From Butyrivibrio sp. CB08 (lineage in GTDB: Bacteria; Bacillota; Clostridia; Lachnospirales; Lachnospiraceae), in contig NZ_RAIR01000001.1 in assembly GCF_003625485.1 (NCBI RefSeq), positions 372,001 to 436,000 of the forward strand: a stretch of 64,000 nucleotides of DNA. The letters run 5' to 3'. The first letter of the stretch is position 1, and every line of letters starts with the position of its first letter. The notes beneath the pieces are model-generated. The model saw only the letters and a list, made by a program, of their open reading frames with translations. It was not told the origin of the DNA and made no database searches. Made by a program: the position numbers and the translations under genes. Shown here one piece after another: positions 26,295 through 36,296 of the stretch.

Positions 26295-27779
26295 CTAAAA
26301 ATCTGCTTGGGACTGGGCTTTTTCATGGAGGTCTATAAGAGTATTGGCCTGTGAGAATACATCTCCGAGAATTGTCTTAAATTCACTAAACTTAGCTTCT
26401 GCTTCATCAGCGGTCTTAAAGCTCTGCTCAAGAAGGGATGCAGCCTTGCTGTTGGCAGATGAAAGGGAGTTTATACTGTCCTTGATCTCAGAGGAAGAGG
26501 ACATGATGGACTCCATTTCCTGGTGAGCGCTGTTGTAGTGGGAGAGTACTTCAGTAACCTTGGTTTCAAGACCAAGAAGATTGTAGCCCACTTTATCAAG
26601 CATTTCGCTCTGCTTGGAGATTGCATCTGAAGCTGTATCTGTGCTGTTTATTATATCCTGGACACTTGCTCCAAAGGCGGAGATAATGTCAGATATCTTG
26701 GCAGCTGCGGCGCTGTTCTTTTCTCCGTAGCTTCTTACGTCATTGGCTACAGCTACAAGACCTGAGCCTGTGCTTCCTGCCTTGGAGGCCTCTATGCTGG
26801 CATGGAGTGCGATAAGCTCAGCCTGCTTGGCCATGGCACCAAAGGCGTCGATAAGCTTTTTAACGCTCTCAACCTTTATCATAAGAGCCTTGGCTTTTTG
26901 GGCTGCGGTATCACTCTTTTCAGAAACCAGTCTGTAGCTGTCCTTGACATCAGTGACAACATTAAGGCTCTGCTTAACTGACCTCTGGATATCAGCTGAT
27001 GCGGACTCGAGATCCTCTTTTGCTACGGTAACAGCGGACTCTTTGTCACTTACAACCTGAATCCTTCTGGTCTGTACGTTGATGACATTGGTGTTGGATT
27101 CGATGCTGCCTGATGCGTCATTTAAAATAAACTTCTGGGAATCCATAAGAGTAGACAGGTCATAGAGCTTATCCTTGGACTGGTCGATAAGGACTGAAAT
27201 ATTTTCAGCCACGTCAGCCATATCACTTCCTGCTTTCAGAGTCTTTTCAGCACCTGCGCTGACATAGTAGTTATTTTCGCTTCTGAAGTCAGTAAGGCTC
27301 TTTACTGCATAGATACAGGCTATGAAAGAAAGTGTAAGGATAATGATTCCGGAAATGTGAGAGATATCAAGGCTTCCCAAAACGATAAGATCCTTGATGC
27401 AGCTTGTGATAAAGGCGATGCCCATAACGATCATCTCATATTTGCAGATCCTTAGATCAAGGTAGATAACACTGCAAAGAAGGATGGGAAGAGCAAAGGC
27501 AAAAGCTGCCTGATTGTCAGACATGATGACGAGAATGGCATAAAAGACAGCGGCAGAGCCCATTATCTGCAGGGAGCCCTTGGCGCTGGTTGGATGCTTG
27601 AAGCTTCCGTTTATTGCTATGAGGCCGAGAATGAGAGCAGAGATGATGATCGATAACTTGGAAGGTGTAAATCCCTTGGTTATCACATCGGCTATAGTAA
27701 GGACCACAGCGCAGGCTATGGTCACGATCACAATATAAAAGCAATTTGTATTGGCTTTTTTCAGCTGCTCAACATTCAT
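26295..27779 (-). CDS. Methyl-accepting chemotaxis protein with 6-TM N-terminus and no HAMP domain
   Basis: A 494-residue chemoreceptor-like protein. The N-terminal 165 residues hold six hydrophobic segments (about 13-33, 41-58, 70-87, 90-108, 115-137, 143-162) with very short outer loops, so it has no normal periplasmic ligand domain and probably senses inside or at the membrane. No HAMP domain follows. The C-terminal part is a long coiled coil whose tip matches the MCP signature (KQAELIALHASIEASKAGSTGSGLVAVANDVR). It would signal through CheA/CheW. It lies downstream of glgC-glgD behind a terminator-like hairpin, with GGGG at 7-10 bases before its start, so linkage to glycogen or energy state is possible but unproven. 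Confidence 0.88.
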   Translation of the reverse strand: MNVEQLKKANTNCFYIVIVTIACAVVLTIADVITKGFTPSKLSIIISALILGLIAINGSFKHPTSAKGSLQIMGSAAVFYAILVIMSDNQAAFAFALPILLCSVIYLDLRICKYEMIVMGIAFITSCIKDLIVLGSLDISHISGIIILTLSFIACIYAVKSLTDFRSENNYYVSAGAEKTLKAGSDMADVAENISVLIDQSKDKLYDLSTLMDSQKFILNDASGSIESNTNVINVQTRRIQVVSDKESAVTVAKEDLESASADIQRSVKQSLNVVTDVKDSYRLVSEKSDTAAQKAKALMIKVESVKKLIDAFGAMAKQAELIALHASIEASKAGSTGSGLVAVANDVRSYGEKNSAAAAKISDIISAFGASVQDIINSTDTASDAISKQSEMLDKVGYNLLGLETKVTEVLSHYNSAHQEMESIMSSSSEIKDSINSLSSANSKAASLLEQSFKTADEAEAKFSEFKTILGDVFSQANTLIDLHEKAQSQADF

Positions 27780-27790
27780 ATGTTTTCCCC

Positions 27791-27823
27791 AAAAGGTTCC
27801 GTGACTTTAGTCACGGAACCTCC
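27791..27823 (-). terminator. Terminator-like hairpin after glgD
   Basis: On the minus strand AGGTTCCGTGACT / AGTCACGGAACCT with a tiny loop and only four T after it. It lies between glgD and the chemoreceptor gene and may be partial, allowing read-through. Confidence 0.7.
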
Positions 27824-27837
27824 AAATATATGATCTG

Positions 27838-28956
27838 TTATAATGTGTCGTTTCTCTTGATGTACTGAGGCGACCCGGCGTCTCCTCTGATGTTCTTGGC
27901 GTGTATGATGTGGGCCCATTTATCTACGATGGCGTTCTCGATGTGTACGCCTTCCTCGATCACAGCGTAGGCCATGATGATGGAGTTCTTGATAACAGCT
28001 CCCTTCTTGATCACAACGCTACGACCAATGATAGAGTTGTCTACTGTTCCCTCGATTGAACAGCCATTACTTACAAAGGAATCTGTAACCTTGGCACTGT
28101 CGTAGTACTGAGTAGGGCAGGAGTCTGTGGTCCTTGTGTAGATTGGCCAGTCTGCCTTGAACAGGTCGCTTGCTATATCGTAGTTGATAAGCTCCATTGA
28201 AGAGTGGAAGTAATCCTCAAGGCTTGTAAGGGATGCAAAATATCCCTTGTGCTGATAAGCTCTTACGTCCATCTGCTTGCACATGATGTTGATGATGTCA
28301 GCGAGAGTGTACATTGAGGACATCCATGTAGCGTCCTGAATGAGCTCTACAAATACTTCCTTCTTCATTACGTAAGTGTCCATGAGAATGTTCTTGGTGT
28401 TTGCTGTTCCAAGGTTCTTGTCGATGGACTGAACACCCTTCTGTTTGTTAAGGGTGATGGTGTGACAGTTCTTGAAATACTCTCTTGCATTGTCTACGCG
28501 GTGGTAGAGGAGAGTAATGTCAGCGCCACTTGAGATGTGAGCATCAAGAAGCTGCTTGTAATCCTGCTTGTAAACCATGTAGCTTGGAGCGATGATTACG
28601 TAGTCCTGATGCATACGCTGGATGATATCCAGGTTCTCATTGTATGCGTTGATATCGTTGTTATAAATGGAGCGGGAAGAGGAGTTCTCGGAAAAGAGAA
28701 GCTGGATCTTACCACGCTTACTGTTGATGTTGTAGTGCCTTCCGGATCCTACGTGCTCGGCGATAGACCTTGGACGTGTGCGGACATAAACGTGAATACG
28801 GTTGATACCGGAATTGCTCATGTTTGAAATAGGGAAGTCGATAACACGGAATCTTCCAAGGAATGAAAAAGCACCGATTGGACGATAGTCGTGAAGTCCC
28901 TCAACATGTATGGTATTGTCTGCGGAGGAAATAATTCCGAATGCGCTAGCTGCCAT
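27838..28956 (-). CDS. glgD: Glucose-1-phosphate adenylyltransferase regulatory subunit GlgD
   Basis: A 372-residue protein of the ADP-glucose pyrophosphorylase family, the usual Firmicute partner of GlgC. The N-terminal nucleotidyltransferase-like domain is recognisable (FRVIDFPISNMSNSGINRIHVY), but the catalytic loop seen in GlgC as GGRGSRL is replaced by SSADNTI, so the subunit is probably non-catalytic and regulatory, as known for GlgD. The C-terminal part is a left-handed beta helix with hexapeptide repeats (SIIGRSVVIKKGAVIKNS, MAYAVIEEGVHIENA). Start and the glgC stop overlap as TAATG, so the two are translated together. The pair makes ADP-glucose for glycogen synthesis; glycogen synthase is not in the window. 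Confidence 0.93.
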   Translation of the reverse strand: MAASAFGIISSADNTIHVEGLHDYRPIGAFSFLGRFRVIDFPISNMSNSGINRIHVYVRTRPRSIAEHVGSGRHYNINSKRGKIQLLFSENSSSRSIYNNDINAYNENLDIIQRMHQDYVIIAPSYMVYKQDYKQLLDAHISSGADITLLYHRVDNAREYFKNCHTITLNKQKGVQSIDKNLGTANTKNILMDTYVMKKEVFVELIQDATWMSSMYTLADIINIMCKQMDVRAYQHKGYFASLTSLEDYFHSSMELINYDIASDLFKADWPIYTRTTDSCPTQYYDSAKVTDSFVSNGCSIEGTVDNSIIGRSVVIKKGAVIKNSIIMAYAVIEEGVHIENAIVDKWAHIIHAKNIRGDAGSPQYIKRNDTL

Positions 28957-30098
28957 TATTTTGTTCCTCCTTTCACGTTCTTAGCTACCAGTTCGATATT
29001 CTCACTGGTCTTGGATCCGATCTTGACCTTCTTGCCAATGCGTACATTCTCAGCTACAAGAGCTCTTGTAACTATAGCGCCATCTTCAACAACTGCGCCT
29101 GGCATAAGGACTGAATCTATAACCTTGGCACCCTTGCCAACTACAGCTCCGGTAAAGAGAACTGAATTGGTTACGGTTCCTTCTACCCGGACACCCTGAG
29201 TAATGTATGCGCGCTTTATCTTGGCATCCTTACCTATGTACTGAGGAAGAGTAGAAACGTCTTCTGTATAGATAAGCCATGAAGAGTCATTCAGATTAAG
29301 AGAGTTCTTAGGATCAAGGAGGTCCATATTTGACTCCCAGAGAGAATCAATGGTTCCAACATCCTTCCAGTAGCCCTTGAACTCATAAGCAAAGAGTCCT
29401 CTGTGGTCATTCAGCATCTTAGGAATAATGTCTTTTCCAAAGTCATGGTCAGAATTAGGATTATTCATATCCTCAATAAGGAGTTTTCTAAGTGGCTTCC
29501 AGCTAAAGATATAGATACCCATTGATGCCAGGTTGCTCTTTGGCTTTTTAGGCTTTTCTTCAAATTCAACGATACGGCCCTTGCCGTCTGTATTCATAAT
29601 TCCAAAGCGGCTTGCTTCTTTCATGGGAACGCCGCGGACAGCAATAGTAGCGTCAGCGTTCATCTGCTTGTGATAGTCAAGCATCTTGGAATAATTCATT
29701 TTGTAGATGTGATCTCCGGAAAGAATAAGGATGTACTCCGGATCGTAGTTATCGATAAAGTCGATATTCTGAGAGATGGCATCAGCAGTGCCACGATAGA
29801 CATCAAGCCCCTCATCGGCTTTTTCGCGAGGTGTGAGTACATAAACTCCACTGTCCTTGGAGTCAAGGCCCCAACGACCATCCTGTGCGACATAAGAATT
29901 GAGCAGTACGGATTCGTACTGTGTAAGAACACCGACAACGTCGATGCCACTGTTTGCGCAGTTACTCAGTGGAAAGTCTATGATTCGATATTTTCCACCA
30001 AAATAGACTGCTGGTTTAGCAACCTTGGTGGTCAGGTCTTTAAGCCTGCTTCCACGGCCGCCAGCCAGAATCATAGCCAACATTTCATTCTGAGCCAT
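28956..30098 (-). CDS. glgC: Glucose-1-phosphate adenylyltransferase GlgC
   Basis: A 380-residue enzyme that makes ADP-glucose from glucose-1-phosphate and ATP, the committed step of bacterial glycogen synthesis. Catalytic loop [13 protein letters not shown] at about 11-23, nucleotide site [11 protein letters not shown], and the sugar-phosphate site [17 protein letters not shown] are all present, followed by the EFEEKP motif and the C-terminal beta helix that carries allosteric sites. The ATG at 30098 is preceded on the minus strand by AGGGGGGA. It overlaps glgD by one base. It is divergent from the glycosyltransferase gene at 30197, with about 100 bases between. Confidence 0.95.
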   Translation of the reverse strand: MAQNEMLAMILAGGRGSRLKDLTTKVAKPAVYFGGKYRIIDFPLSNCANSGIDVVGVLTQYESVLLNSYVAQDGRWGLDSKDSGVYVLTPREKADEGLDVYRGTADAISQNIDFIDNYDPEYILILSGDHIYKMNYSKMLDYHKQMNADATIAVRGVPMKEASRFGIMNTDGKGRIVEFEEKPKKPKSNLASMGIYIFSWKPLRKLLIEDMNNPNSDHDFGKDIIPKMLNDHRGLFAYEFKGYWKDVGTIDSLWESNMDLLDPKNSLNLNDSSWLIYTEDVSTLPQYIGKDAKIKRAYITQGVRVEGTVTNSVLFTGAVVGKGAKVIDSVLMPGAVVEDGAIVTRALVAENVRIGKKVKIGSKTSENIELVAKNVKGGTK

Positions 30099-30126
30099 AT
30101 GGTGATCCCCCCTGATATGATGTTTG

Positions 30127-30155
30127 TAGAAATACCTTACTATCTATGATATAAT
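30127..30155 (+). promoter_or_regulatory. Extended -10 promoter for the glycosyltransferase gene
   Basis: TATAAT at 30150-30155 with TG one base upstream (TGATATAAT); TAGAAA at 30127-30132 is a poor -35 at 17-base spacing. An extended -10 can work with a weak -35. Confidence 0.55.
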
Positions 30156-30196
30156 GTGCAAGGACTTTTATCAAGCACGAAAGGAGCGCGCTATCA

Positions 30197-31105
30197 GTGC
30201 TTTCAGTGATTATTCCTGCTTACAACGAAGAGCAGATGATACCCAAAACTGTTTCAGTTATAGACGGAATTTTGTGTGAAGCTCATATTGATCATGAGCT
30301 TTTATTTGTAAATGACGGTTCCAAGGACAGTACCTGGGAGAAAATAGAAGAGGCAGCCAGCACTAGCAGAAGTGTTAAGGGCGTTAGTTTTTCAAGGAAC
30401 TTTGGAAAAGAGTCAGCGATCTTCGCGGGTCTATCCAAGGCTTCTGGGGACTGCTGTGTTGTAATTGACTGTGACCTTCAGCATCCACCGGAAAAGATCG
30501 TAGAGATGTACAGGCTTTGGGAACAGGGCTTTGAGATCATCGAGGGAGTTAAGAGCAGCAGAGGAAAAGAGAGTGGACTGCACAAGTTCGCTGCCAAGAG
30601 CTTCTACGAGATCATGTCCAACGCCGTTGGCTTTGATATGTCCAGAGCTTCAGATTTTAAGCTCCTTGACAGAAAGGCTATTAACGTTCTCCTTAACATG
30701 AACGAAAAGAATGCCTTCTTCAGAGCTCTTTCCTCATGGATAGGATTTAAGTCCACCGAGGTTGAATACGATGTAAGAGAAAGAGAAGTTGGCACTTCCA
30801 AGTGGAGCACCAGATCTCTTATCAAATATGCAGTTACCAACATCACATCCTTTACTTCAGCGCCTATGCAGCTTGTGACACTTCTTGGAGTTATAGTGTT
30901 CATCGTAGGTCTTGCCACAAGTATCGAGGCGATCGTGAGGTTCTTCCAGGGAACTGCTCAGCCAGGTTTTACTACAGTTATTATCCTGCAGTGCTTTACC
31001 GGATCATTCATTATGTTCGGGCTTGGCGTTATAGGTTTTTACATCTCCAAGATATATGAAGAGGTAAAGGGAAGACCTAAGTTTATCATCGACAAAACCG
31101 TGTGA
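30197..31105 (+). CDS. Glycosyltransferase family 2, polyprenyl-phosphate sugar transferase type
   Basis: A 302-residue GT2 of the DPM1/GtrB type, which moves a sugar from a nucleotide donor onto undecaprenyl phosphate at the inner face of the membrane. The start is a GTG at 30197, 10 bases after AAAGGAG. The N-terminal GT-A fold has SVIIPAYNEEQMI and the metal-binding DCDLQHPPEKI; SFSRNFGKESAI is also typical. Two hydrophobic segments near the C-terminus (about 232-255 and 268-292) anchor the protein, ending with KIYEEVKGRPKFIID. The target is probably a surface glycan. It precedes the signalling genes but has its own promoter, and the EAL-HDOD gene behind it also has one. Confidence 0.92.
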   Translation: MLSVIIPAYNEEQMIPKTVSVIDGILCEAHIDHELLFVNDGSKDSTWEKIEEAASTSRSVKGVSFSRNFGKESAIFAGLSKASGDCCVVIDCDLQHPPEKIVEMYRLWEQGFEIIEGVKSSRGKESGLHKFAAKSFYEIMSNAVGFDMSRASDFKLLDRKAINVLLNMNEKNAFFRALSSWIGFKSTEVEYDVREREVGTSKWSTRSLIKYAVTNITSFTSAPMQLVTLLGVIVFIVGLATSIEAIVRFFQGTAQPGFTTVIILQCFTGSFIMFGLGVIGFYISKIYEEVKGRPKFIIDKTV

Positions 31106-31158
31106 TCTTCAGCTATTTTCTGCTGGAATCCCGTTGTCGGAATTTAATAAGATTTTTA

Positions 31159-31187
31159 TTGGTTAAATCAATATTTAGAGGTACAAT
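31159..31187 (+). promoter_or_regulatory. Sigma-A-type promoter for the EAL-HDOD gene
   Basis: TTGGTT at 31159-31164 and TACAAT at 31182-31187, 17 bases apart; the ATG at 31235 is 47 bases downstream. Confidence 0.6.
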
Positions 31188-31234
31188 ATAGATAAGTGGG
31201 AGTTTGTCTTTGCACTAGTTGAAAGGAGAAATTT

Positions 31235-32458
31235 ATGCTTGCTACGTTGATACCTCTTTTTGATGACAAAATGTCAGTGTGCGCATATTCAATATTTGCG
31301 CGCAAAGAAAATCTCTTTTTAAACCCAGAGCGCATGGGTGGTCAAAGATTTGACGGAGCTGCAACAGTTTACGAACTCGATGTTGTCAGCATGATGGGTG
31401 TGTCCATGCTCACCGGCGGCAAGGAAGTCTTTGTACCGATCAATCAGTTCTCGCTTTTCGCAGAAATATCCCTTCAGTGCACTGTACCTGCAAACAAGGT
31501 AGTGCTTCTTTTGGATAACTCAATACAACCCGACGAAATGGCTGTTAAGAGGGTAAGAGAGCTTAAGGACCAGGGCTACAAGATAGCCATCAGAAAGCTC
31601 CCCATCAGCAGCTTCGAACCATACAAGGAGATCATTGCAAAGTGTGATTACATTCTTCTTGACCACACCAAGATCGATATCTCCAAGGCCAAGATCTATT
31701 TCAAGAAACTCTATCCTGCTATCAAGCTCTGCGCAGTTAACGTAGATACTCAGGAGCAGTATGAGGAACTTGTTAAGGACGGCGGCTATGACTTCTATGA
31801 AGGAAAATTCTTCAGAATGCCTGTAAGCCGTTCTGATAAAGAGGTAAGCCCTCTTAAGGTCAACTATATAGAGCTTCTTAACGTTGTTAACGCTCCTGAC
31901 TTTGACCTTACAGATGCAGCAGATGTCATTGGAAAAGACCCTGCTCTTGTAATTTCTCTTTTAGAAATAGTAAACAGAATGGCCCTTAATTCTGAGATCA
32001 CTTCTATCAGACACGCAGCTGCGATGCTTGGTCAGAAGGAACTTAAGAGATGGATCAACACAGCCGTTACAAAAGAGCTGTGTGCAGACAGACCAAGTGA
32101 GATCGTAAGACTTGTAATGATAAGAGCTAAGTTTGCCGAAAACCTGGCAAGTGACTTCGAACTTGCAATGCAGGCGCCTGAGCTGTTCATCATGGGACTG
32201 TTCTCAGCTCTTGATATCATGCTTGAAAAACCAATGGAAGAAGCTCTTAAGATGGTTCAGCTATCCAAGAACGTAACTGACGCTCTTTTGGAAAATAAAG
32301 GCGACTTCGCCAAGGTACTTGAGTTTATCAAATGCTATGAGGATGCAGACTGGAACGAGGTTTCAAGACTTCTTGTCCTTTCAGGTATAGATATGGACAA
32401 GATCTATACAGCATACCTTGGAGCACTTAGATGGTATAGAGATCTTATTCCTGCATAA
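31235..32458 (+). CDS. EAL-HDOD two-domain signalling protein (YuxH type)
   Basis: A 407-residue cytoplasmic protein. The first 200 residues match the degenerate EAL fold of the YuxH/CdgZ-type proteins: there is no intact E-A-L or DDFGTG catalytic set, but the barrel order (YELDVVSMMGVSMLTGG, VLLLDNSI, YDFYEGKFF) is kept. The C-terminal 205 residues are an HDOD domain (VNYIELLNVVNAPDFDLTDAADVIGKDPALVISLLEIVN), a catalytically inactive HD relative used for protein-protein signalling. ATG 31235 follows AAAGGAG. The hybrid kinase gene begins 34 bases after the stop. Neither domain is expected to make or break c-di-GMP, so an adaptor role is likely; that is inference. Confidence 0.85.
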   Translation: MLATLIPLFDDKMSVCAYSIFARKENLFLNPERMGGQRFDGAATVYELDVVSMMGVSMLTGGKEVFVPINQFSLFAEISLQCTVPANKVVLLLDNSIQPDEMAVKRVRELKDQGYKIAIRKLPISSFEPYKEIIAKCDYILLDHTKIDISKAKIYFKKLYPAIKLCAVNVDTQEQYEELVKDGGYDFYEGKFFRMPVSRSDKEVSPLKVNYIELLNVVNAPDFDLTDAADVIGKDPALVISLLEIVNRMALNSEITSIRHAAAMLGQKELKRWINTAVTKELCADRPSEIVRLVMIRAKFAENLASDFELAMQAPELFIMGLFSALDIMLEKPMEEALKMVQLSKNVTDALLENKGDFAKVLEFIKCYEDADWNEVSRLLVLSGIDMDKIYTAYLGALRWYRDLIPA

Positions 32459-32492
32459 TATGGCTTTTGATCTGGTACCATGAGGGCGGTCT

Positions 32493-35400
32493 ATGAGTAT
32501 TGCTAACGGCATAGGAAATGCTATTACCTTTAATCTTGCAGCCGTAATAATCGCCGTAACATGTCTTTTCTACACTCTGATAATGCGGCGTAAGCTCAGG
32601 ATAAAGAATAAGCTTTTTATAGCAAACTTAATAATAATCATTCTCAATGCTCTTACAGTAGTAGTCGGAGATGTGATGCTAAACAGTGAGCTTGCGGTTG
32701 ACAGCAAGCTCATTTTAGCCAACATCCTTCAGTTCCTCTACTATTTTACCCACTATGCCATTGCGCCTTTCTTTGCGCTGTATATTATTCTTGTATGTAA
32801 TGTCTCTTACAGATTTCCAGAAAAGTCGAGGCTTATTATTGTCATGCCTTTCTACATTCTGGAGCTCTTAGTTCTTATCAATCCCTTTACCAATCTTGTT
32901 TATACCTATGATTACGATCTGGTGCTCCACAGGCATTTTGGAGTATATCTTGCCTATATTCAGGCTGCATTTTACATTCTCTTTGCAATCGTAGCTCTTT
33001 TCCTGTACTGGAATACATTAAATGGCCTGAAGAAGGTCGCCCTTTTGTATTTCTTTGTCATTGTTCTGGCTGGAACAGCTATCCAGATGTTCTTCATTGA
33101 TGTTAAATGTGAGCTTATGTGTGAAGCCATAGGCTTTATGGGCATCATGATAGTTCTTGAAAATGACGACGACAGAGTCGATACCCCGACAGGAGCTTTT
33201 AACAGAAACGCATTTACCAAAGATGTATCCAGCTACTTTAAATATGGCAGAAAATTCTGCGTCATCTGTATAAGGATTGAGAATGCGGATGTCTTCAGAA
33301 AGATAACCGGTTATGAGGCATTTGAAAAGGTTCTTACTACAGCTGTTAACTATGCAGGAAACTTAAATAACAAGATAGACGTTTACAGGTCTTCGGCGGA
33401 CAGTATTATGGTCCTTTGTGCTGATATGGGACTGGATGAGGCGAAATCTATCGCCTATACCCTCTATGAAAAAGCCCACGGCGACTGGGCAACATTAGGA
33501 AACAGACTTCATCTTAAGACCAACGTCCTTCTTTGTCAGTGCCCTGAACAGTTTTCATCCCTGGATCAGATTTTCTTGCTTTCTGATTCAAACTTTGAAG
33601 TATCAGAAGATAAGGTCCTTATGGGAGATGACCTCAACTTCCTTCTTAGAAGAGGAGAGGTTGAAAACGCAGTAAGGCGTGGAATCAAGGAAAAGACTTT
33701 CAGGGTTTACTTTGAGCCTATCTATAAAAAAGAGGATCTTTCAATCTGTGGAGCACAGGCCCTCCTTAAGTTTGAGGACAGCCGTCTTGGAGAAATTGAT
33801 GCTTCAGAGTTTATCCCAATTGCGGAACAGACCGGTATGATCGAAAACCTTGGCTGGTTCATGATGGATGAGGCTATGTATTTCCTTGGCGGTATGACGC
33901 AGGAGATGGGCCTTGAGTTTATTGAGATCGGACTCTCATCAGTTCAGCTCATTAAATCAGATTTCGTAGAAAATACCAGAACCCTCATGGAAGAGCACGG
34001 CATTTTGCCAAATCAGATAGTATTCGATATCACAGAATCTGCAGCTGCAACAGATCAGGATGTCCACGAAAACATCATGCAGGACCTCAGTGAAGATGGC
34101 GTCAGATTCTTTATGGATGAGTATGGTACAGGATTCTTTAACATGCAGTCTGCATCCTCCCTTATCTTTGAAGGTGTCAAGATGGATGCGCGGCTTCTAA
34201 GTAAGTCAGAAGACCAGAGGCAGAACAGGATCATCTTAGAGAACAGACTTAAGATGATGAGCCAGATGGGTAAAAAAGTTTTCCTCGACCATATAGATTC
34301 TCAGGAGATCATGAACAGCACAGCTGTCATAAAGCCTGACTACCTGAAGGGAAGTTATTTCTCTGAGCCGGTTAGCAAAACAGAGTTTATCGCTATCCTT
34401 CGTGCAACAGAGCTTGCCAAGATGGAGGAGAGAAGAGCTAAGGCTGCCAATGACGCTAAGAGTAATTTCCTTGCCAATATGTCCCACGAGATCAGAACTC
34501 CTATCAATGCTGTTCTTGGCATGAATGAAGTTATCCTTCGCGAATGTAAGGATGAGAAGATCCTTGAATATGCCCAGAACATTGAAGGGGCAGGAAGAAC
34601 TCTTTTGTCCCTTATAAATGATATCCTTGACTTCTCCAAGATCGAATCCGGCAGCATGGAGATCCACGAGGCTGCCTATGACCTCAGTACCATACTTAAC
34701 GACATCTTTAACATGGTGCATATCAAAGCTGAGCAAAAGGTCATCGATCTGATATTTGATGTTGATGAGACGATCCCGGACAGAATGCTTGGCGATGAGA
34801 TGAGACTTCGTCAGATCATAGTAAATGTCCTTAATAATGCCATCAAATATACATCAAAGGGAAGTGTCACCCTTAAGATAAAGGGCGAGAGAACCTTTAA
34901 TGACAGCATTCTCCTAAGGATCGATGTCATCGACACCGGTATTGGAATAAAGCCAGAGGATATAGATTCTCTGTTCGATAAGTTTAAGAGACTTGATATT
35001 GATAAGAATAAGACCGTTGAGGGAAGCGGCCTTGGCCTTGCTATCACATCGTCGCTTCTTGAACTCATGGGCGGAACCATAGGTGTTCACAGTGAGTATG
35101 GAAAGGGTTCAGTATTTAAGATGACCCTTCCACAGAAGATCGTAAATGATGCACCGATCGGTGACTTTAAGACAAGACTTCAGGAATCCTTAAAGGAGAG
35201 AAAGACCTACAAGGAGAAATTTACAGCTCCAAAAGCTACGGCTCTTGTAGTAGACGATACTCCAATGAACCACGTAGTAATAAGAGAGCTCTTAAAGCAC
35301 ACGCTTCTTAAGATAGAGTCTGCAAGAAGCGGCCTTGAGTGCCTTGAAAAGCAGCACGGCAAGAAGTACGACATTATCCTTCTTGACTATAGAATGCCCG

Positions 35401-36293
35401 GAATGGATGGAATTGAAACACTTTCTGCCATGAAGAAGGATGTGGATTCTCCAAACTATGAAACTCCCGTTATCGTTCTTACGGCCAATGCCATTTCAGG
35501 AGCAAGAGAGAATTTCCTCAGGGAAGGCTTTGATGATTACTTAAGTAAGCCTATTGAAAGTGACAAGCTTGAAGAGACTCTGATCAAGTATCTTCCAAAG
35601 GACAAGGTGGAGATCACAATGTCTGATGAGGATGAAAGTGCTAAAGCGGCGCAGAGTACCGACGATGAAAAGATCCCTGATTACCTTATGAACCTTGAAA
35701 AGGTTGATGTCACGGAAGGACTTAAGAACTGCGGAAGTGTTGACAGTTACCTGAGCATCCTTAAGGTTTATTACGAATCAGCAGATATGACAAGGGACAA
35801 CATTGAGACAGCCTACGATACCAAGAACATCAAGGATTACACCAGCTACGTACACTCATTAAAGAGTACCAGCAGGACCATCGGGGCAAAAGAGCTGTCG
35901 AAGCTCTCTGAGATGCTTGAAAAAGCAGGTAACGACGGAGATGTTGAAACTATTGAAGAATTCCACAATGAGCTTTTGAACCTGCATTCAATAGTTATCT
36001 ATTCCCTGTCAAAGATTCCTGATTTTGATGAAGATGCCACTGAGGATATGAGTGACATCAACAAGGAACAAATAAGTGTGCCTCAGATGATAGATGCATA
36101 TCAGACTATCATTGAAGTCAGTAAGTCTCTTGACTATGACACACTTACCTTTATTCTTGATTCACTAAAGAAATACAGACTTAGACCTGAAGACAAAGAA
36201 CTTATCAAGAAGATTGGAGACAGAGCATATAAGCTTAAATGGGATGAAATAACAGAGCTCTCGTCTCAGGGCCTTAAAGGGCTCAAGGAGTAA
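32493..36293 (+). CDS. 7TM-GGDEF-EAL hybrid histidine kinase (HisKA-HATPase-REC-HPt) with altered c-di-GMP motifs
   Basis: A 1266-residue protein. Domains: seven membrane helices (about 12-222); GGDEF-like (230-375) whose signature is replaced by SADSI at 301-305; EAL-like (390-640) with QAL in place of EAL (Gln422) and DEYGTG for DDFGTG; HisKA with His665 in MSHEIRTP; HATPase with NNAIKYT, DTGIGI and GSGLGLA; REC with Asp965 in LLDYRMPG; HPt with His1121 in VHSLKS; and a further 60-residue C-terminal module. Kinase, receiver and HPt residues are intact, so a multistep phosphorelay is expected, while the GGDEF and EAL parts probably bind c-di-GMP or serve as sensors rather than catalysing. 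The REC-REC gene follows after 3 bases and is a candidate target. Confidence 0.88.
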   Translation: MSIANGIGNAITFNLAAVIIAVTCLFYTLIMRRKLRIKNKLFIANLIIIILNALTVVVGDVMLNSELAVDSKLILANILQFLYYFTHYAIAPFFALYIILVCNVSYRFPEKSRLIIVMPFYILELLVLINPFTNLVYTYDYDLVLHRHFGVYLAYIQAAFYILFAIVALFLYWNTLNGLKKVALLYFFVIVLAGTAIQMFFIDVKCELMCEAIGFMGIMIVLENDDDRVDTPTGAFNRNAFTKDVSSYFKYGRKFCVICIRIENADVFRKITGYEAFEKVLTTAVNYAGNLNNKIDVYRSSADSIMVLCADMGLDEAKSIAYTLYEKAHGDWATLGNRLHLKTNVLLCQCPEQFSSLDQIFLLSDSNFEVSEDKVLMGDDLNFLLRRGEVENAVRRGIKEKTFRVYFEPIYKKEDLSICGAQALLKFEDSRLGEIDASEFIPIAEQTGMIENLGWFMMDEAMYFLGGMTQEMGLEFIEIGLSSVQLIKSDFVENTRTLMEEHGILPNQIVFDITESAAATDQDVHENIMQDLSEDGVRFFMDEYGTGFFNMQSASSLIFEGVKMDARLLSKSEDQRQNRIILENRLKMMSQMGKKVFLDHIDSQEIMNSTAVIKPDYLKGSYFSEPVSKTEFIAILRATELAKMEERRAKAANDAKSNFLANMSHEIRTPINAVLGMNEVILRECKDEKILEYAQNIEGAGRTLLSLINDILDFSKIESGSMEIHEAAYDLSTILNDIFNMVHIKAEQKVIDLIFDVDETIPDRMLGDEMRLRQIIVNVLNNAIKYTSKGSVTLKIKGERTFNDSILLRIDVIDTGIGIKPEDIDSLFDKFKRLDIDKNKTVEGSGLGLAITSSLLELMGGTIGVHSEYGKGSVFKMTLPQKIVNDAPIGDFKTRLQESLKERKTYKEKFTAPKATALVVDDTPMNHVVIRELLKHTLLKIESARSGLECLEKQHGKKYDIILLDYRMPGMDGIETLSAMKKDVDSPNYETPVIVLTANAISGARENFLREGFDDYLSKPIESDKLEETLIKYLPKDKVEITMSDEDESAKAAQSTDDEKIPDYLMNLEKVDVTEGLKNCGSVDSYLSILKVYYESADMTRDNIETAYDTKNIKDYTSYVHSLKSTSRTIGAKELSKLSEMLEKAGNDGDVETIEEFHNELLNLHSIVIYSLSKIPDFDEDATEDMSDINKEQISVPQMIDAYQTIIEVSKSLDYDTLTFILDSLKKYRLRPEDKELIKKIGDRAYKLKWDEITELSSQGLKGLKE

Positions 36294-36296
36294 GAT

